A stretch of DNA of 64,000 nt from Methyloceanibacter sp. wino2 (GCF_003071365.1 NZ_CP028960.1:1178001-1242000), one strand, 5' to 3'; shown: positions 19,274-29,064, counted from the first letter of the stretch. Made by a program: numbers and translations. The notes: a model not told the origin generated them from the sequence alone.

Positions 19274-21025
19274 CTAGCGGCCGCCGCGGATAGGACCCGC
19301 CGTCGCCATGCCGGCCATCGCATCGGTGATTGGCCGTTCCTGGGCATTCAGTTCGCCGAGCATGGCCTTGCCGATCTCATGCTCGCCCATCACCACGAAG
19401 TCCGCACCGTGCTTGGCGAGATGATCGATTTCGGCTTCCGAATGGGCGCGCGCCACGATCCGGAGCTTCGGATTGATGGCGCGGGCCTGCTCGACCACCT
19501 GCCCGCCTTCGAAGGCGTCGGGAATAGCCACCAGCAGGCACCGTGCTTCCCCGAGCTTGGCCGACTTGAGGACTTCTGGATCGGCCGCGTTGCCGTGCAG
19601 AGCCTCAACGCCGTTCGCGGTCAGGTCGGCGGCATCCTCTGCGTCGTCCTCGATGATGTAGACAGGGATGCCCTTCTCCAGAAGTTGCTTTGAGACATAC
19701 CGCCCCACGCGTCCATGGCCGATCAGGACCACATGGTCGGTCAAGGCCGTCTCGGGAATGGGTTCGCGGGTCGGGGTGGCTTCCTTTTCCTCGCTCTCCT
19801 CTTCCTTGGTCTCCGGTATGGCCTCTTCGGCGCGCGCCTGGTCGCGCCAAGCGAAGTAACGGTCCAGCGCCCCGAACAGAAGCGGGTTCAACAGGATCGT
19901 GATGATGGCGCCGGCCAGGATCAGATCGCGCCCTTCGCTGGGCAGGACGCCCAAGGTCAGGCCGAGGCTCGCAAGGATGAAGGAGAACTCGCCGATCTGA
20001 GAGAGCGACGCGGAGATCATCAGGCCCGTGTCCGATGACTGCCCAAACAAACGCACCACCGCGAAGGCCGCGATGGATTTGCCGATGACGATGATCGCGA
20101 CGGTTGCCAGCACGGCAAGCGGTGCATCGATCATGATCGCGGGGTGGAACAACATGCCCACGGAGACGAAGAACAGGACCGCAAAGGCATCGCGCAGAGG
20201 CAGCGATTCCGTCGCCGCTTGTTGGCTGAGCTGGGACTCGCTCAGCACCATGCCGGCGAAGAAGGCGCCGAGCGCCAGAGAGACGCCGAAGAGTTCAGCC
20301 GCGAGGAACGCGAAGCCGAGTGCGATGGACAGCACCGCGAGGCGAAACAGCTCCCGGCTGCCCGTGTGCGCTACATAGTGAAGCAACGCCGGGATCAGCT
20401 TCTTGCCGACAACGAGCATGGCCAGGGTGAACACGAGGAGCTTGCCGACCACCTCGGCGACCTGCGTCAACATCACGGTCGCGTCGGGCGGCGCCTCGCC
20501 CTGGAAGAGCCCGGTGATGGCCGGCAAGAGCACCAAAGCCAGAACCATGGCGATGTCCTGAACGATCAGCCAGCCGATGGTGATCTTGCCGCGCTCCGTC
20601 TCGAGCAGGCGGCGCTCCTGCAGCATACGCAGGAGTACGACGGTACTGGCCACGGACAGGGCAAGACCGAAGATGAAACCGGCGGCCGGATTCCAGCCAA
20701 GCGCCCAACCGACGGCCATGCCGAGCGGCGTGGCGAGAAGACCCTGTGCAATGGCGCCGGGGATCGCGATGGCGCGAACCGACAACAGATCCTGAACGGA
20801 GAAGTGGAGCCCGACGCCGAACAGCAGCAGAATCACACCGACTTCAGATAGCTGGTTGGCGATGTTCTGGTCGGCGCCGACCGCGGGCGCGAAGCCAATG
20901 ACGATACCCGCCACCAGGTATCCCACGAGCGGCGGGAACTTCAGCCGGTGGGCAACGAGACCCAGGCTGAAGGCAAGCACCAGACCAATCGTCAGCGTCG
21001 AAACGAGTGGTGGCACATGTAGCAT
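19274..21025 (-). CDS. CPA2 cation:proton antiporter with TrkA-N domain (Kef/YbaL-like)
   Basis: A 583-residue inner-membrane protein with about 12 membrane segments of the Na+/H+ exchanger fold (PLVGYLVAGIVIGF, GVILLLFGVGLHFS, AIAIPGAIAQ), closest in character to YbaL/KefB, then an acidic linker (EETKEEESEE) and a TrkA-N Rossmann domain (VVLIGHGRVGRYV) that binds nucleotide and gates transport. It probably exports K+ in exchange for H+. The ATG at 21025 (MLHVPPLVS) gives the family start; the frame is open further upstream without similarity. No glutathione-type KefF/KefG partner is adjacent. Confidence 0.88.
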   Translation of the reverse strand: MLHVPPLVSTLTIGLVLAFSLGLVAHRLKFPPLVGYLVAGIVIGFAPAVGADQNIANQLSEVGVILLLFGVGLHFSVQDLLSVRAIAIPGAIAQGLLATPLGMAVGWALGWNPAAGFIFGLALSVASTVVLLRMLQERRLLETERGKITIGWLIVQDIAMVLALVLLPAITGLFQGEAPPDATVMLTQVAEVVGKLLVFTLAMLVVGKKLIPALLHYVAHTGSRELFRLAVLSIALGFAFLAAELFGVSLALGAFFAGMVLSESQLSQQAATESLPLRDAFAVLFFVSVGMLFHPAIMIDAPLAVLATVAIIVIGKSIAAFAVVRLFGQSSDTGLMISASLSQIGEFSFILASLGLTLGVLPSEGRDLILAGAIITILLNPLLFGALDRYFAWRDQARAEEAIPETKEEESEEKEATPTREPIPETALTDHVVLIGHGRVGRYVSKQLLEKGIPVYIIEDDAEDAADLTANGVEALHGNAADPEVLKSAKLGEARCLLVAIPDAFEGGQVVEQARAINPKLRIVARAHSEAEIDHLAKHGADFVVMGEHEIGKAMLGELNAQERPITDAMAGMATAGPIRGGR

Positions 21026-21205
21026 TTCAATCGGTCCCGGCTGGCCGTCGTCGTTGCAGTGCGCGCATGGGCAGACCTGGGAGTCAGCCGGCCGCAAGTC
21101 GCATCGTCCTCAATACGACATCCATGCCGCGCTGTGACGAAAGTTTTGGTGTGCTCCAAGGTTTTTCAGAACCTTGGCAAAATTGGCACGATCAGCCCAG
21201 CCCAC

Positions 21206-21239
21206 ACAAAAAAAGGGCACGGTGAATATCCACCGTGCC
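21206..21239 (-). terminator. Intrinsic terminator of the exported-protein gene
   Basis: On the minus strand a 9-bp stem GGCACGGTG / CACCGTGCC with a 6-nt loop is followed by CTTTTTTTGTG. It lies 64 bp downstream of the gene that ends at 21303 and fits as its terminator. Confidence 0.8.
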
Positions 21240-21302
21240 TCATCTTTTCGCGGTCTGCCGGGGCAGCGCCGGCCGCACGGGGCGGCAGCGGTCCGACACG
21301 TT

Positions 21303-21740
21303 CTACATGGTCGACGCGCCGACGACCTCGTGATCGGAGATCACGCAGTGCCAGGATCCGACGGCTGGAAAGTCGTGCAGGTCCTGCCGCTGCTGCAGGA
21401 ACTGCATGGCGGCCATGAAGCCGCCACGGCCGATACAGGCGTTCGGTGACATGGCGTCGGCCAGGAAGTCCATGGGCACGGGGACGTCGATGCAACCCAG
21501 CGATACGAGCGCGGCTTTGCGCTCCTCGGGGGTCAGCGACTTCTCGTTGTCGTAGATCTTGCCTTGGTTGGTCGGCTCAAGGGGCGTCTCGGCCGCTGGG
21601 CACGCCTTGACGATGAGCTGTACGTATACGGTCTTTTCTTTGTCCGCGCCCATACGGGTCGGTTGATCGGGTTCGGCCATTGCGGGACCGCAGAACAAGG
21701 CGCCGAGCGCGAAGGCAAGCGTCACGGGAGATTTCATCAT
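21303..21740 (-). CDS. Small exported protein of unknown function
   Basis: A 145-residue protein with a signal peptide (MMKSPVTLAFALGALFCGPAMA, cleavage before E). The mature part has four cysteines (VKACPAAE, LGCIDVP, PNACIGRG, WHCVISDH), enough for two disulfides, and no recognisable family domain. It is probably a periplasmic protein. It stands alone with its own terminator. I cannot assign a function. Confidence 0.7.
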   Translation of the reverse strand: MMKSPVTLAFALGALFCGPAMAEPDQPTRMGADKEKTVYVQLIVKACPAAETPLEPTNQGKIYDNEKSLTPEERKAALVSLGCIDVPVPMDFLADAMSPNACIGRGGFMAAMQFLQQRQDLHDFPAVGSWHCVISDHEVVGASTM

Positions 21741-21919
21741 TGTCTCTCACGTTTCGAGAGCTGACGGCCACGCCCTCATCGAGAAACTTGCCTGCGGCCG
21801 GCCGATGCCGCTTCGGGACCCATGCCCCGACCTCCCCCAGTTAGAATAAGTCTAATAGGAATTACCAGAATTCCCAAGCCGGTTGCCGTCAGCAAAGGCT
21901 GAGGCCGCGCCTTAGCCGG

Positions 21920-22522
21920 TCACGATGTCGTGACGACATCCAGGCCGTATGCGGCGGCGGCTTCTTCGAGCCAGCCATAGAAGCTGCCGGCAACGCTGCG
22001 AAAGACCGCCAGATCGAAAGCCTCGCCGTCCCGCCAGACCAGGACGCCCATATGGCTGATATTGGTGACGGCCGCCGCACCGTCGACGAAGACGTTCGGG
22101 TCAAGATCGATCGCGAGCCCCTTGGCCAGCACGTCGCGGACGGTAGGCCCTTCGACGCGAACCACGGCCCGACCGCTGCTATGGTCGGCGACAGACGCCA
22201 GACCTTCGAGCTTCTTGGCGAGATCGTTCGCGAGGGCTTCGTTCGCATGGGTCTCGGAAACGGCGAACCATTGACCAGGGCCGACGCCGACAAAGCGGAC
22301 GCCCTTGCCTATGGCCGACACGGGCCCGTTCGGGAGCGCCACGCCATAGGCGGCTTGGATGGCGGCATCGAGGGCGGCCGCTTGGCCTTTGCGGACCTCG
22401 AGCGTCGCCAGACCAAGATCGGCGCGCTCCTGCAAGATGACGCCTGCTTGACCGTCGGATTTGCCATGGCGTCCCGGGACCGACACGCCCTGAAGAGCGG
22501 ACATGGATTTCAGCTTAGACAC
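21920..22522 (-). CDS. mgdD: NMG dehydrogenase subunit D (SoxG-like)
   Basis: A 200-residue homologue of the gamma subunit of heterotetrameric sarcosine oxidase: GPGQWFAVSE, DHSSGRAVVRVEGP, LAKGLAIDLDP and NISHMGVLVWRDGEAFDLAVFRS match SoxG. It is the last gene of mgdABCD. The GTG at 22522 overlaps the mgdC stop (GTGTCTAA), so translation is coupled; an internal ATG at 22504 is an alternative. Assignment to NMG dehydrogenase rather than sarcosine oxidase rests on the nearby mgsABC and gmaS genes. Confidence 0.86.
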   Translation of the reverse strand: MSKLKSMSALQGVSVPGRHGKSDGQAGVILQERADLGLATLEVRKGQAAALDAAIQAAYGVALPNGPVSAIGKGVRFVGVGPGQWFAVSETHANEALANDLAKKLEGLASVADHSSGRAVVRVEGPTVRDVLAKGLAIDLDPNVFVDGAAAVTNISHMGVLVWRDGEAFDLAVFRSVAGSFYGWLEEAAAAYGLDVVTTS

Positions 22523-25487
22523 GGAGCCGCCCCCCTTCCGGATCGACAAAGTGAGGACTGCACACCTCGGCCAGCGTTTCGTAGTTGCGCAACGGATCGC
22601 AGACCTTGACCACCTCGCCGTAGCGCGCGGGCCCGTCGGCCAGCATCGCCAGCCCAATGAAGCTCTGGAGCTCCGGTGAATAGGCCTGAGACGTCACATA
22701 GCCCTGATCATTCTCGGCATTGGCTGCGGCGTTCTTGGGAACAAGGTGCGCGCCCGCGTTGATCCGCATCTTCGGATCGAGCGGCTTGAGGCCGACCATC
22801 GCGGCCCGCGCCGATTCGTTCAGCGCGTCGCGCTCACCCATGAAGCGGCCGATGAAGTCCTTCTTCTTGGACATCATCTTCCCGAGCCCGAGATCATGCG
22901 CCGTGGTTTGGCCGTTGAGCTCCGGCCCCGCGGCGTGGCCCTTTTCGATCCGCATGACGCCGAGTGCGTCGGTGCCGTAGGGCGCAATGCCATGCTCGGC
23001 GCCGGCCTCCATGATCGCGCGGATCAGGCCATCGCCAAACCGTGCGGGCACGCCGATCTCATAGGCGAGTTCGCCGGAGAAGGAGAGCCGGAACACCCGG
23101 GCCGGCGTCCCGCCGCACACGGTGAAGGCACCGCACGCCATGTAGGGGAAGGCTTCGTTCGAAATATCCTGGCCCGCATCGAGCAACGCCTCGATGACCT
23201 TGCGGGCGTTGGGACCCGCGACCGCATACTGTGCCCATTGCTCGGTCTGCGACACGGTCTGCACGTCGAGCTCGGGCCACAGCACTTGCTGGCAGAACTC
23301 CAAATGCTGACTGACCTTCACGGCGTTGGCCGTGGTGGTCGTCATGTAGAAGTGGTCGTCGGCCAGCCGCGCGGTGGTGCCGTCGTCCATGGCGAAGCCG
23401 TCCTCGCGCAGCATGAGGCCGTAGCGCGCCTTGCCCACGGCAAGCTTCGAGAAGCCGTTGATGTAGACGCGATCGAGGAACGTTCCGGCATCGGTGCCTT
23501 GCACGTCGATCTTGCCCAGCGTGGATACATCGCAAACGCCGACATTCGTACGCGTGTTGGCGACTTCGCGATCAACGGTCTGTTGCGCCGTCTCGCCTGG
23601 TTTCGGAAACATCAGCGCACGCATCCATGCCCCGACCTCGACAAACACGGCGCCCTGCTCTTCGGCCCAAGCGTGCGAGGGCGCCAGACGCGTGGGACGG
23701 AAGTCTTTCCCACGATGATGACCGGCGAGGACGCCGATCGCGACCGGCGTGAAGGGCGGACGGAACGTCGTGGAGCCCACGGCGCCGAGATGCCGCCCTG
23801 TCGCCTCGGCCAGCACGGCCGCGCCATTGAGATTCGACGTCTTGCCCTGGTCCGTCGCCATGCCGAGCGTTGTGTAGCGCTTGACGTGATCGGGCACGCG
23901 GAAGCCTTCCCGGGCCGCAAGCTTCACGTCGGACGAGGCAACGTCGTTCTGAAAATCGACGAACGCTTTGCCGCTTCTGCTTTCGACATACCAGACGGGC
24001 GTGGCCGGCCCGCCGTTCTGGGTAGGCGCGGGACGGCTGGGCGCCGAGGGAGAGAATCCGCTTTCCTCTGCGGATCCGGCACCCGCCGCCTCCCCGCTTG
24101 CCAAACAGGCTTGCAAAGAGAATTGCCCCGCCGCCGCACCGGCGACGCGCATGCCTGGGGGAAGGCCACCGGGGACGAGGCACGATAGGGCTTCGTCCCA
24201 CGCGGGCTTGCCGCCCAAATGTGTCGTCAGGTTGAGCGCCGGATTCCAGCCGCCGGAGACGGCCAGGAGATCGCACGGGACCGCCGTCGTGGCGCCTTGC
24301 GCATCCTTGATCCTTACGGACTTGATGCCATGGGCGCCGCTGACGCCGTCGATGATTCCGTTGACGTAGAGAGCCCCCGCCGCAGAGGCGACTTGTTCCG
24401 CCGCGGCGGAGCGCTGGGGCCTCGGATCGACGATGGCGCGCACGGCGACACCCGCGTCGGCCAAATCTGTGGCCGTCCGCAGTGCATCGTGATTGTCGGC
24501 GAAGATCACGGCGCTGCGGCCGGGCGTGACGCCGAAGCGATTCACGTAGGTTCGTACCGCGCCTGCCAGCATGACGCCGGGGCGGTCGTTGTCGCCGAAC
24601 ACGATGGGCCGCTCGAAGGCACCCGCGCAAAGAACAGATTGCTTGGCGACGATCCGCCAGAGGCGCTGCCGGGGCGTATGGGGTTCAGGCACGGGAAGGT
24701 GATCGCCGACGCGCTCGACAGCCGCATAGATTCCGCCGTCATAGACGCCGAAGACCGTCGTGCGCCGCAGGATACGGCAATTGGGAAGGCTTTCGAGCTC
24801 GGCAACCGCGGACTGTGCCCAGTCTTGCGTGGACTGGCCGTCGATCTCGCCGCGTTCGGCCAAGAGCCGGCCGCCGAGGGCAAAGTCCTCATCGCACAGA
24901 ACAACGCGCGCGCCTGCCCGTGCTGCTGCCAAAGCCGCGGAAAGTCCGGCTGCACCGGCGCCGATGACGAGGACGTCGCAAAACGCATTCGTCTTCTCGT
25001 ACGTGTCGGGATCGGGCTCCTTCGACGGATAGCCGAGGCCGGCGGCCCGTCGGATCATCGGTTCGTAGAGCTTCTCCCAGAAGGAGGCGGGCCACATGAA
25101 AGTCTTGTAGTAGAACCCGGCGCCGAAGATCGGTGAGGCCAGCTGATTGACCGACAGCAGATCATATTTCAGCGACGGCCAGCGGTTCTGACTCGTGGCG
25201 TCCAGACCGTCGTACAGCTCGATCGTGGTCGCGCGCGTGTTCGGCTCGCGCCGCGCGCCGGTGCGAAGCTCGACCAGCGCGTTGGGTTCCTCGGAGCCCG
25301 CGGTGAGAATGCCGCGCGGCCGGTGATACTTGAACGAACGCCCAACCAAACGGATACCGTTGGCGAGAAGCGCGGAGGCCAGCGTGTCGCCCGGATGGCC
25401 TTGGAACTCCTGTCCGTCGAAACGGAACGATACCGTCTTGTTCTGATCGACAAGTCCTTTGCCGGTCAGCCGGTTGATCTGACTCAT
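22515..25487 (-). CDS. mgdC: NMG dehydrogenase subunit C (SoxA-like alpha subunit)
   Basis: A 990-residue homologue of the sarcosine oxidase alpha subunit. Domains in order: a 2Fe-2S-type fold lacking cluster cysteines (about 15-105; GDTLASALLANG, SFKYHRPRG); an NAD(P)/FAD Rossmann domain (about 168-500; LVIGAGAAGLSAA); and a C-terminal GcvT-like tetrahydrofolate domain (about 600-985; GVCDVSTLGKIDVQG, GELAYEIGVP, GTDALGVMRIEKG). The complex oxidises N-methylglutamate to glutamate and a C1 unit, and the GcvT domain fits capture of that unit on tetrahydrofolate. The ATG overlaps the mgdB stop by 4 nt (ATGA). Confidence 0.9.
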   Translation of the reverse strand: MSQINRLTGKGLVDQNKTVSFRFDGQEFQGHPGDTLASALLANGIRLVGRSFKYHRPRGILTAGSEEPNALVELRTGARREPNTRATTIELYDGLDATSQNRWPSLKYDLLSVNQLASPIFGAGFYYKTFMWPASFWEKLYEPMIRRAAGLGYPSKEPDPDTYEKTNAFCDVLVIGAGAAGLSAALAAARAGARVVLCDEDFALGGRLLAERGEIDGQSTQDWAQSAVAELESLPNCRILRRTTVFGVYDGGIYAAVERVGDHLPVPEPHTPRQRLWRIVAKQSVLCAGAFERPIVFGDNDRPGVMLAGAVRTYVNRFGVTPGRSAVIFADNHDALRTATDLADAGVAVRAIVDPRPQRSAAAEQVASAAGALYVNGIIDGVSGAHGIKSVRIKDAQGATTAVPCDLLAVSGGWNPALNLTTHLGGKPAWDEALSCLVPGGLPPGMRVAGAAAGQFSLQACLASGEAAGAGSAEESGFSPSAPSRPAPTQNGGPATPVWYVESRSGKAFVDFQNDVASSDVKLAAREGFRVPDHVKRYTTLGMATDQGKTSNLNGAAVLAEATGRHLGAVGSTTFRPPFTPVAIGVLAGHHRGKDFRPTRLAPSHAWAEEQGAVFVEVGAWMRALMFPKPGETAQQTVDREVANTRTNVGVCDVSTLGKIDVQGTDAGTFLDRVYINGFSKLAVGKARYGLMLREDGFAMDDGTTARLADDHFYMTTTTANAVKVSQHLEFCQQVLWPELDVQTVSQTEQWAQYAVAGPNARKVIEALLDAGQDISNEAFPYMACGAFTVCGGTPARVFRLSFSGELAYEIGVPARFGDGLIRAIMEAGAEHGIAPYGTDALGVMRIEKGHAAGPELNGQTTAHDLGLGKMMSKKKDFIGRFMGERDALNESARAAMVGLKPLDPKMRINAGAHLVPKNAAANAENDQGYVTSQAYSPELQSFIGLAMLADGPARYGEVVKVCDPLRNYETLAEVCSPHFVDPEGGRLRV

Positions 25488-25771
25488 CGTTCCTCAGCGC
25501 TCCTTTTTTCAGCACCCTTGGCTGCAGGTTCGACGGCAACGATTTCGTGGGTGGTGGTGTTGCGCGTCACCTCAAGCCAGGCGTGGCAGCCCGCGCTGTG
25601 GTGCCAAAGCTCCTTGTGGAGACCGGCCGGGTTGTCGCGGAGGTACACGTAATCGATCCAGGCATCCCGCGCGGTCTCTTCGATGCTTTCGGGCCGCTTC
25701 ACGGTCGCATCGCCGCGATAGGTATACTCTTCGAGATTGCGCGCGCCGCAATAAGGACAGGTGATCCGCAT
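25484..25771 (-). CDS. mgdB: NMG dehydrogenase subunit D-type zinc subunit (SoxD-like)
   Basis: A 95-residue homologue of the SoxD delta subunit. The zinc-binding residues are visible: CPYCG at the N-terminus and the HHSAGCHAW motif near residue 60. WIDYVYLRDNPAG is the family core. It lies between mgdA (9-nt gap) and mgdC (4-nt overlap), so the order mgdABCD is intact. The C-terminal tail after the family core is short and charged. Confidence 0.9.
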   Translation of the reverse strand: MRITCPYCGARNLEEYTYRGDATVKRPESIEETARDAWIDYVYLRDNPAGLHKELWHHSAGCHAWLEVTRNTTTHEIVAVEPAAKGAEKRSAEER

Positions 25772-25780
25772 GGCCCTTCC

Positions 25781-27031
25781 TCAGTGCAAGTTCGGTTGGG
25801 CGCCCATGCCCTTCTCGTCGATCACGCGGCCCGAGGCGAAGCGATCGAAGCGATAGGCTGAGGCGAAGGGATGAGACTGACCGGTGGCGATGAGATGGGC
25901 GAAGCACCATCCGGCGGCCGGCGTGGCCTTGAAGCCGCCGTAACACCAGCCGCCATTAAAATAGAGCCCGTCGATATGGGTTTGATCGATGATGGGCGAA
26001 CCATCCATCGACATGTCGAGCAGACCGCCCCAGGACCGGAGGACCCGCAGCCGGCCGATCGCGGGGATCAGCGCCATGCCGCCCTCCGCGACGTCTTCGA
26101 CAACAGGCAGGTTCCCGCGCTGGGCGTAGGTGTTGTAGCCGTCGATGTCGCCACCAAAAACGAGACCGCCCTTGTCGGACTGGCTGCAATAGAAATGGCC
26201 CGCGCCGAAGGTGATCACCGTATCGAGCAGCGGCTTGATGCCTTCGGTGACGAAGGCCTGCAGCACGTGGGCCTCGATGGGCAGACGCATCCCCGCCATC
26301 TCGCCGACGCGCGAAGAACTGCCCGCGACGGACAGCGCGACCTTCTTGGCGCCAATGAAACCCTTCTCGGTCTCCACGCCGACGATGCGACCGTTCTCGA
26401 TCCGGAAGCCCGTCGCCGCGCAGTTCTGAATGATGTCCACGCCGTGCTGGTCGGCGGACCGCGCATAGCCCCAGACCACCGCGTCATGACGCACCGTGCC
26501 GCCGCGCGGCTGATACAGGCCGCCCTTTATGGGAAAGCGTGCGTTTTCGAAATCAACGAACGGCACCAGTGCCCGGACCTGCTCTTTGTCGAGCAGTTCG
26601 GCATCGGCACCGTGAAAGCGCATGGCGTTGCCGCGCCGAACGAAGGAGTCGCGCTGCCCGTCGGAGTGAAAGACGTTCAGCACGCCGCGCTGGCTAACCA
26701 TGGCGTTGTAGTTGATATCCTGCTCCAGCCCTTCCCAGAGCTTCATCGACCATTCGTAGAACGGCTCGTTGCCGGGCAGGAGATAGTTGGAGCGGACAAT
26801 GGTCGTGTTGCGCCCCACATTGCCCGAACCGAGATAGGACTTCTCGATCACGGCGACATTCGTGATGCCGTGTACCTTGGCCAAGTAGTGCGCCGTGGCG
26901 AGTCCGTGCCCGCCACCACCGACGATGACCACGTCGTAGGACGGCTTCGGCTCCGGCTCGCGCCAGACCGGTTTCCAGTTCCGGTTGCCGGTCAGGGCGT
27001 TCGTGAGAAGGCTGGCGAGTGAGTAACGCAT
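25781..27031 (-). CDS. mgdA: NMG dehydrogenase subunit A (SoxB-like beta subunit)
   Basis: A 416-residue FAD-dependent oxidase/dehydrogenase of the DAO family, homologous to SoxB. The dinucleotide motif VVIVGGGGHGLATA is at about residues 33-46, followed by GSGNVGRNTTIVRSNYL. The RHDAVVWGYAR motif contains the His that covalently carries FMN in sarcosine oxidase beta subunits. Together with MgdBCD it oxidises N-methylglutamate. It is the first gene of the minus-strand mgd operon; its 193-bp upstream region is shared with the divergent GlxA-type regulator. A misassignment to sarcosine oxidase is the only realistic alternative. Confidence 0.9.
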   Translation of the reverse strand: MRYSLASLLTNALTGNRNWKPVWREPEPKPSYDVVIVGGGGHGLATAHYLAKVHGITNVAVIEKSYLGSGNVGRNTTIVRSNYLLPGNEPFYEWSMKLWEGLEQDINYNAMVSQRGVLNVFHSDGQRDSFVRRGNAMRFHGADAELLDKEQVRALVPFVDFENARFPIKGGLYQPRGGTVRHDAVVWGYARSADQHGVDIIQNCAATGFRIENGRIVGVETEKGFIGAKKVALSVAGSSSRVGEMAGMRLPIEAHVLQAFVTEGIKPLLDTVITFGAGHFYCSQSDKGGLVFGGDIDGYNTYAQRGNLPVVEDVAEGGMALIPAIGRLRVLRSWGGLLDMSMDGSPIIDQTHIDGLYFNGGWCYGGFKATPAAGWCFAHLIATGQSHPFASAYRFDRFASGRVIDEKGMGAQPNLH

Positions 27032-27224
27032 GAGCGCAACTGTGCGCGAAGGCGTTTTTGCTGATTGACATTTTACGACATATACTTGAGCTTTCCCGCC
27101 TTTGGGGGGTTACGACTTTGGAGATAGTCGCAAAGGCGGCCACCATGGGTCAGCATACGGTGCTTCAACTCCCGCATCCAAACGCGCGCAATTCTCGCGC
27201 CCGCAACATGGTTCGAGATGTCGA

Positions 27225-28181
27225 ATGACTCGTGAGAGCTCGGGCACAACTGTCGGCTTCTTGCTCGTCCCGGGCTTTGCCCTGATGTCCTACACGGCGG
27301 CGATCGAGCCCTTGCGCGCCGCGAACCTGTTATCCGGCGAGACCTTGTATCGCTGGTGGCATGCGGCCCCGTCGGGCGAGCCCGTCTCGGCGTCGAACGG
27401 CGTGGCGGTCATTCCGGATTGCGGCACGCGCACCGAACGAACCGCCGACATTGTCTTTGTGTGCGCGGGCGGCAACCCGGCGACCTTCAGCGACCGGACG
27501 ACGTTTTCTTGGCTTCGCCGGCTGGCACGTAAGGGCACGACACTAGGAGGCATCTCGGGCGGTCCGTTTCTCCTGGCGCGTGCCGGACTGCTGGACGATC
27601 GCCGCGCCACCCTGCATTGGGAACACCTGCCGGCCTTTCGCGAGGCCTTCCCCCATGTGACCGTGGTGCCGTCCCTCTTCGAGATCGACGGGAACCGCAT
27701 CACCTGTTCCGGCGGCATTTCCGCGCTCGACATGATGGTGGCACTGATCGAGCGGGACCACGGGCGTCCCCTGGCGGCGGCAGTCGGCGACTGGTTCCTG
27801 CACACGCACATTCGCGAAGGCTATGGGCCGCAGCGTCTGGACCTGCGCTACCGCCTTGGCATCGCGGACGAGAAGGTGTTGCGCGTCCTCGGCGTAATGG
27901 AGATGAACCTCGAACACCCGGTCCCCCGCGACGAGCTCGCCCAGGAAGCCGGGATCTCGCTCCGGCAGCTCGAGCGGCTGTTCCACGAGTATGTGGGCCA
28001 CGGTATCCACCAGCATTATCGCTGGCTGAGGCTGGAACGGGCCCGTCACCTCTTGCGCGAGACGTCGCTGCCTGTCCTCGACGTCGCGCTCGCCACCGGT
28101 TTCGGCTCCGCCAGCCAATTTTCCCGGGCTTACGCGCAAACATTCGGGGAACCGCCCAGCCGGACACGAACGCTTACGTAG
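27225..28181 (+). CDS. GlxA-family AraC transcriptional regulator
   Basis: A 318-residue regulator. The N-terminal DJ-1/PfpI-like amidotransferase domain (about 8-170; FLLVPGFALMSYTAAIEPLRAAN, GGISGGPFLLARAG) has no catalytic Cys at the nucleophile elbow (SGGP), so it senses rather than catalyses. The C-terminal AraC helix-turn-helix pair is at about 215-310 (AQEAGISLRQLERLF, VALATGFGSASQFSRAY). Relatives such as GbdR and SouR control sarcosine and betaine oxidation in Pseudomonas. Being divergent from mgdA, it is the best candidate activator of mgdABCD. The ATG at 27225 was chosen for the family start. Confidence 0.88.
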   Translation: MTRESSGTTVGFLLVPGFALMSYTAAIEPLRAANLLSGETLYRWWHAAPSGEPVSASNGVAVIPDCGTRTERTADIVFVCAGGNPATFSDRTTFSWLRRLARKGTTLGGISGGPFLLARAGLLDDRRATLHWEHLPAFREAFPHVTVVPSLFEIDGNRITCSGGISALDMMVALIERDHGRPLAAAVGDWFLHTHIREGYGPQRLDLRYRLGIADEKVLRVLGVMEMNLEHPVPRDELAQEAGISLRQLERLFHEYVGHGIHQHYRWLRLERARHLLRETSLPVLDVALATGFGSASQFSRAYAQTFGEPPSRTRTLT

Positions 28182-28277
28182 CAGTCGCGCCGGTCAAACC
28201 ATTGGTGCTAGAGTTTTGCTCTGCCGGGAGATTTCCGCTGCCGGCAAGCTTGTCCATGAGCGCCACGGAGGGGAGCG

Positions 28278-28979
28278 ATGGCATCACGACTGACTTCAAA
28301 GGAACTCCGCGCGCGCACCCAGACGAGAAAGAAGTCGGTCGCGCGTAGCGAGCCCGCCAAGCCAACCGCGCCCGTTGCCTCGGTTACGGGGTCTAACGCC
28401 CCCTCGACCGATCTCAACCTCGAGGCGTCCATCGGCCGCCGCGTCCGCGCGCTGCGCCAGCGGCTCCAACTCACCGCGACCGATCTGGCCGCGCAGGCCG
28501 GCCTCTCGCCGGGCATGTTGTCCAAGATCGAGAACGGCGGCACGTCCCCCTCGCTCTCGACCCTGAGGGCGCTCGCGGAGGCGCTCCACGTCCCCATGAC
28601 GAGCTTCTTCGCCGATTTCGAGGAACGGCGCGATTGCTCCTTCGTACCGGCCGGACAAGGCGTCCGGATCGAGCGGCGCGGTACCAAAGCGGGCCACCAC
28701 TACGAACTTCTGGGCCACTCCCTCGCCGGCGACATTGTCGTGGAGCCCTATTTGATCCGGCTCAGCAAGGACGCCAGCACCTACACGCAGTTCCAGCATG
28801 ACGGGATGGAGTTCATTTTTATGCTCACCGGTAAGGTCGTTTACCGCCATGCAGACAAGCTCTACCCGCTGGGGCCCGGAGACTCGCTTTTCTTCGACGC
28901 CGGCGCGCTGCATGGGCCGGAAGAACTTGTCACGACTCCAATGACTTACCTCTCTATCATCGTCTACCCGCGCCAATAG
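28278..28979 (+). CDS. XRE-family regulator with cupin sensor domain
   Basis: A 233-residue regulator with a charged N-terminal tail (about 1-48), an XRE helix-turn-helix (about 50-108; GRRVRALRQRLQLTATDLA, SPGMLSKIENG) and a C-terminal cupin_2 domain (about 150-228; HDGMEFIFMLTGKV, GDSLFFDAGALHG). Such proteins often repress amine or amino-acid catabolic genes and respond to a small ligand in the cupin. The gene sits between the GlxA-type regulator and mgsA, so control of the NMG genes is likely. GGAGGGGAGC upstream of ATG 28278 is a strong ribosome binding site. Confidence 0.88.
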   Translation: MASRLTSKELRARTQTRKKSVARSEPAKPTAPVASVTGSNAPSTDLNLEASIGRRVRALRQRLQLTATDLAAQAGLSPGMLSKIENGGTSPSLSTLRALAEALHVPMTSFFADFEERRDCSFVPAGQGVRIERRGTKAGHHYELLGHSLAGDIVVEPYLIRLSKDASTYTQFQHDGMEFIFMLTGKVVYRHADKLYPLGPGDSLFFDAGALHGPEELVTTPMTYLSIIVYPRQ

Positions 28980-29003
28980 GCTGTCTCCCACGCAGCCCTT
29001 GCA

Positions 29004-29064
29004 TTTCCTCTTAGGAAAAATTATTTCTTGCTGGTTGACGCCGGCGGGCGCTTTGTCGCATGCT
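29004..29064 (+). promoter_or_regulatory. mgsA control region: TTTCC-N5-GGAAA palindrome and promoter
   Basis: TTTCC-TCTTA-GGAAA at 29004-29018 is a perfect inverted repeat. It is followed by a possible sigma-70 promoter: TTGACG at 29035-29040 and CATGCT at 29059-29064, spacer 18 nt. The same palindrome with a different 5-nt centre occurs before amt (36282-36296), suggesting one shared regulator. Confidence 0.45.

Noticed and set aside
21920-27031. Calling the four-gene operon sarcosine oxidase (soxBDAG)
   Set aside because: The sequences are homologous, but mgsABC and gmaS next door and the lack of glyA/purU-type genes favour NMG dehydrogenase.
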